NCBI GenBank assembly: GCA_029931535.1
Contig: JAQPZY010001610.1
Location: forward strand, 186,001-250,000
Direction of reading: 5' to 3'
DNA from: Margaritifera margaritifera
Lineage: Eukaryota > Mollusca > Bivalvia > Unionida > Margaritiferidae
DNA: 64,000 nt
The notes below the pieces were generated by a model that saw only the letters and a list, made by a program, of their open reading frames with translations, was not told the DNA's origin and did not search any database. Positions 61,200 through 64,000 of the stretch are shown here, piece after piece. The first letter of the stretch is position 1, and every line of letters starts with the position of its first letter. A program made the translations under genes and the position numbers.

Positions 61200-62085
61200 T
61201 CTTAGTCAACATATCAATGTAAAGAACACCTGCTATTACCGGACAACATTATGAACAATTTAAAAATCTCCTTTACATTTAACTTATATATAAAGTAACC
61301 TGTCAATAAAGGTTTCACTCAATTCTTTAAATAACAGACTTTAGTGTTGGGAATCAGTTGAAATTTAACAATCCTTGATTGGTTCATCACAACCAGTTAA
61401 AATCAATGGTTGATCAATTATGACCAACCATCAATTTAGATCGGTTGGAGATATATTCTACATTTCTCCACAATGTTATTTTCACATACTTGGTAATGGT
61501 TAAGTTACATGTATTCCATAAAGTCAAATGGTTTAACATCTCATTTTGTTGTCTATGTTATTGGTGCTCGAGTTGTACTAAGCAATAGGAGGCTATATTA
61601 ACTGGAATTAATTATTCAAATATTTTCTTTTCCTGGAGAATTTCATCCTAAAATGCAATAATCCCTATGTGAAAATAATAGTGACTGATATTTCAACTGC
61701 AAGATATTTCATATAATTCGCTGAGTGAAATAACTAAAAACAATTGTAATTTTTCATGAAATTAGCCTTAAGTACATAAAAAATATGATTCAACAACAAA
61801 GGTTCCTCATTCAACCATTGCTCACGTTTTTTCCTCAGTTTTTAGCAAAATGATATGTGTGAGTCGCTAAGTCGTTATAATTTAAGGATGACCAATGAAA
61901 TGTCATCAAAAGACAATGTTGATAGTGTACTGAAGTTGCATTCTCTAATTATGCATGGTTTCAATAGTTTTCTACTACAGCAGAAGTCCATTTATAGAAA
62001 ATCCAAACCATCCTCTAATCTGAACTGTATCATATTGCCTGATTTTTCACACTACAGTTGGCAACATCTGCATATCTGAACGCAC
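61200..62085. other. Intronic spacer
   Basis: Nothing recognised. Confidence 0.4.
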
Positions 62086-62094
62086 AAATACATT

Positions 62095-63020
62095 GGTATT
62101 TTACTATAACACTGTTCTGGGGAGCCATAAAAATGTACTGTAATACTAGTGAGGTCATCTTATATGGAGGTACATTACAGAGAAAAATATAAAAATAAAA
62201 TACAACCAGTATCATGGGATCCATGATCATACCAGTGTTATATCAGGGACTGTGTTATACTGACAGACCACTGATATAGGTGAAGTTACCTTATACTGGG
62301 ATACATTACATGGAAAAATATAATTAAACCAGTATAATGGAATCCATGATCATACCAGTGTTATATCAGGGACTATGTTATACTGACAGACCAGTGATAT
62401 AGGTGAAGTTACCTTATACTATGGTACATCACATGGAAAAATATAATTAAACCAGTATAATGGAATCCATGATCACACCAGTGTTATACCAGGGACTGTG
62501 TTATACTGACAGACCACTGATATAGGTGAAGTTACCTTATACTGGGGTACATTACATGGAAAAATATAATTAAAACAGTATAATGGAATCCATGATCATA
62601 CCAGTGTTATACCAGGGACTGTGTTATACTGACAGACCACTGATATAGGTGAAGTTACCTTATACTGGGGTTCATTACATGGAAAAATAGAATTAAACCA
62701 GTATAATGGGATCCATGATTATACCAGTGTTATATCAGGGGAATGTGTTATACTGAGGTAAATTATACTGAGGGACCACTGATATAGGTGAAGTTGCCTT
62801 TTACTGAGGTACATTAAATGGTAAAAATAAAATACAACCAGTATAATGGGATCCATGATCATACTGGTGTTATATCAGGGACTGTGTTATACTGAGGGAC
62901 CATTGATATAGGTGAAGTTACCTTATACTGGGGCACATTGCATGGAAAAATATAATTCAACTAGTATATGTGACCATACCAATATTACATCAGGGACAAT
63001 GTTATACTGAGGTTTTTAAT
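62095..63020. repeat. ~123-bp tandem array, about 7 copies (intron)
   Basis: 'accttatactggggtacatt' + 'acatggaaaaatataattaa' + 'accagtataatggaatccat' + 'gatcataccagtgttatatc' + 'agggactgtgttatactgac' + 'agaccactgatataggtgaa' + 'gtt'. The first unit still carries 'ttactataacactgttctgg', 'ggagccataaaaatgtactg' as in the 16-kb array. Confidence 0.93.
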
Positions 63021-63165
63021 AGTGAATGACTACTTTTTCTGAACTAAATGCGTGTCCTCCTGGCAGTTGGGACAAATGAGCTCTACCGTATTTACACTTT
63101 TATATCATGTATCTGATAAAAGATTTCAAATATATTAAAGAGAAAGGGTATCAATCAAATCCCAC

Positions 63166-63219
63166 CTGTTTGGCTTGAGCTTCCAGCTCCATAAGCTCAG
63201 GAATCCAGCTCTGTACCTG
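63166..63219 (-). CDS. Exon a: first deoxyribosyltransferase-like domain (partial residues 1-18)
   Basis: It encodes QVQSWIPELMELEAQAKQ, in phase 0 at both ends. The acceptor follows a pyrimidine-rich gtctgtttttctcag and the donor is CAG|GTGGG. The 'W-x-P-E-L-x-E-x-E' pattern fits the helix after the family's 'Y-N-P-Q' motif, which should be in the previous exon outside the window. Two AGs three bases apart (ctcag-cag) make a tandem acceptor, so the first Gln may be optional. Confidence 0.82.
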
Positions 63220-63364
63220 CTGAGAAAAACAGACAATTCATGTGAAATAATAACATAAATATTAGCATATTTCTGAAGCTTATTACATGCCCGTTTAATC
63301 GTACATGGATGATCTGGTGTTCAATATGTATGTCAATCCATAAATTCCATACTGCAAGCCAATC

Positions 63365-64000
63365 TTACGTACCTATATTACAAGCCTATCTTACATGCTT
63401 ATCTTGCATGCTTATCTTACATGCCTATATTACAATTACATGCCTATATTACATTTACATGCCTATATTACATTTACATGCCTATATTACAATTACATGC
63501 CTATATTACAATTACATGCCTATATTACATTTACATGCTTATATTACAATTACATGCCTATATTACAATTACATGCCTATATTACAATTACATGCTTATA
63601 TTACAATTACATGCCTATATTACAATTACATACCTATATTACAATTACATGCCTATATTACAATTACATGCCTATCTTACATTTACATGCCTATATTACA
63701 ATTACATGCCTATCTTACAATTACATGCTTATATTACAATTACATGCCTATATTACAATTACATGCCTATATTACATTTACATGCTTATCTTGCATGCCT
63801 ATCTTGCATGCCTATCTGACATTTACATGCCCATCTTACATTTACATGCCTATCTTACAATTACATGCTTATGATGCATTTACATGCCTATCTTACATTT
63901 ACATGCCTATCTTACATTTACATGCCTAACTTACAATTACATGCCTATCTTACATGCCTATCCACCATTTACATGCCTATATTACAATTACATGCCTATC
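63365..64000. repeat. ~19-bp minisatellite, more than 33 copies, runs off the window
   Basis: 'atgcctatattacaattac' with 'cttac', 'attta' and 'gctta' variants. All three plus frames stay open for over 130 codons; artefact. It lies in the intron upstream of exon a and continues past the right edge. Confidence 0.95.

Larger units (their letters stand above)
21067..63219 (-). other. Gene model: two-domain deoxyribosyltransferase-like protein with EF-hand-like linker (3' 12 exons)
   Basis: Twelve minus-strand exons join in one frame to 1215 coding bases (404 codons plus stop): 63219-63166, 59436-59358, 57888-57807, 47197-47077, 45585-45503, 44468-44405, 42806-42678, 35375-35303, 30135-30006, 24430-24286, 22646-22563, 21237-21067. 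Every intron is GT-AG and all phases agree. Residues 1-110 and about 252-395 of the partial product resemble the nucleoside 2-deoxyribosyltransferase-like family (Pfam Nuc_deoxyri_tr2, recalled, also present in Drosophila Raw as I remember it). Residues 140-200 look like a degenerate EF-hand pair. No signal peptide or membrane segment is seen in this part. The start codon, promoter and N-terminal half of the first domain lie past the right edge. Whether it is an enzyme or a scaffold cannot be told from sequence. Introns run from 1.0 to 10.6 kb and are filled with repeats. Confidence 0.85.

Noticed and set aside
63309..63929. 206-codon plus-strand frame
   Set aside because: 19-bp minisatellite, open in all three plus frames.

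Overview
The window is AT-rich animal genomic DNA, most likely from a bivalve mollusc. This is inferred from interrupted genes with GT-AG introns, the dispersed 'tgaccttgacctttgacc' style repeats common in bivalve genomes, and the mixture of Tigger/pogo, hAT, DIRS-type, LINE and SINE relics. There is no bacterial-style coding. Most long open frames here are artefacts of tandem repeats whose unit length is a multiple of three.

The one real gene found lies on the minus strand and covers about two thirds of the window. I assembled twelve exons by hand (63219 down to 21067). All junctions have GT donors and AG acceptors and compatible phases, and together they give the last 404 codons of a protein whose start lies beyond the right edge. 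The product has a nucleoside 2-deoxyribosyltransferase-like domain, then a degenerate EF-hand-like region, then a second, diverged deoxyribosyltransferase-like domain ending at the stop codon. The first domain keeps an Asp and a Glu that look like active-site residues; the second keeps the Glu but has Thr at the Asp position.

Layout: 1-6.9 kb is AT-rich, with a 63-bp array, a dimeric array carrying (AT)n tracts, and one doubtful plus-strand exon. A LINE reverse transcriptase relic (7.0-7.2 kb) is followed by a 2.9-kb minisatellite (7.4-10.3 kb) that ends at a perfect hairpin. From 12.4 to 15.3 kb an old dispersed repeat is split by a 1.36-kb inverted-repeat element and by a 752-bp solo LTR. 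From 16 to 20.4 kb there are five more tandem arrays and a tRNA-derived SINE. The minus-strand gene occupies 21-63.2 kb. Its introns hold a Tigger/pogo transposon with two matching MITEs, a DIRS-like retroelement, a hAT relic, a 947-bp inverted-repeat element and more than twenty minisatellites. By rough tally about a third of the window is tandem repeat.

The most unusual observation is at the 73-bp exon 35303-35375. Its 3' splice site and first ~35 coding bases are part of the unit of a 75-bp tandem array lying just upstream in the same intron, so the transcript meets several copies of the acceptor before the real one. Family names come from reading motifs by eye; no database search was possible.
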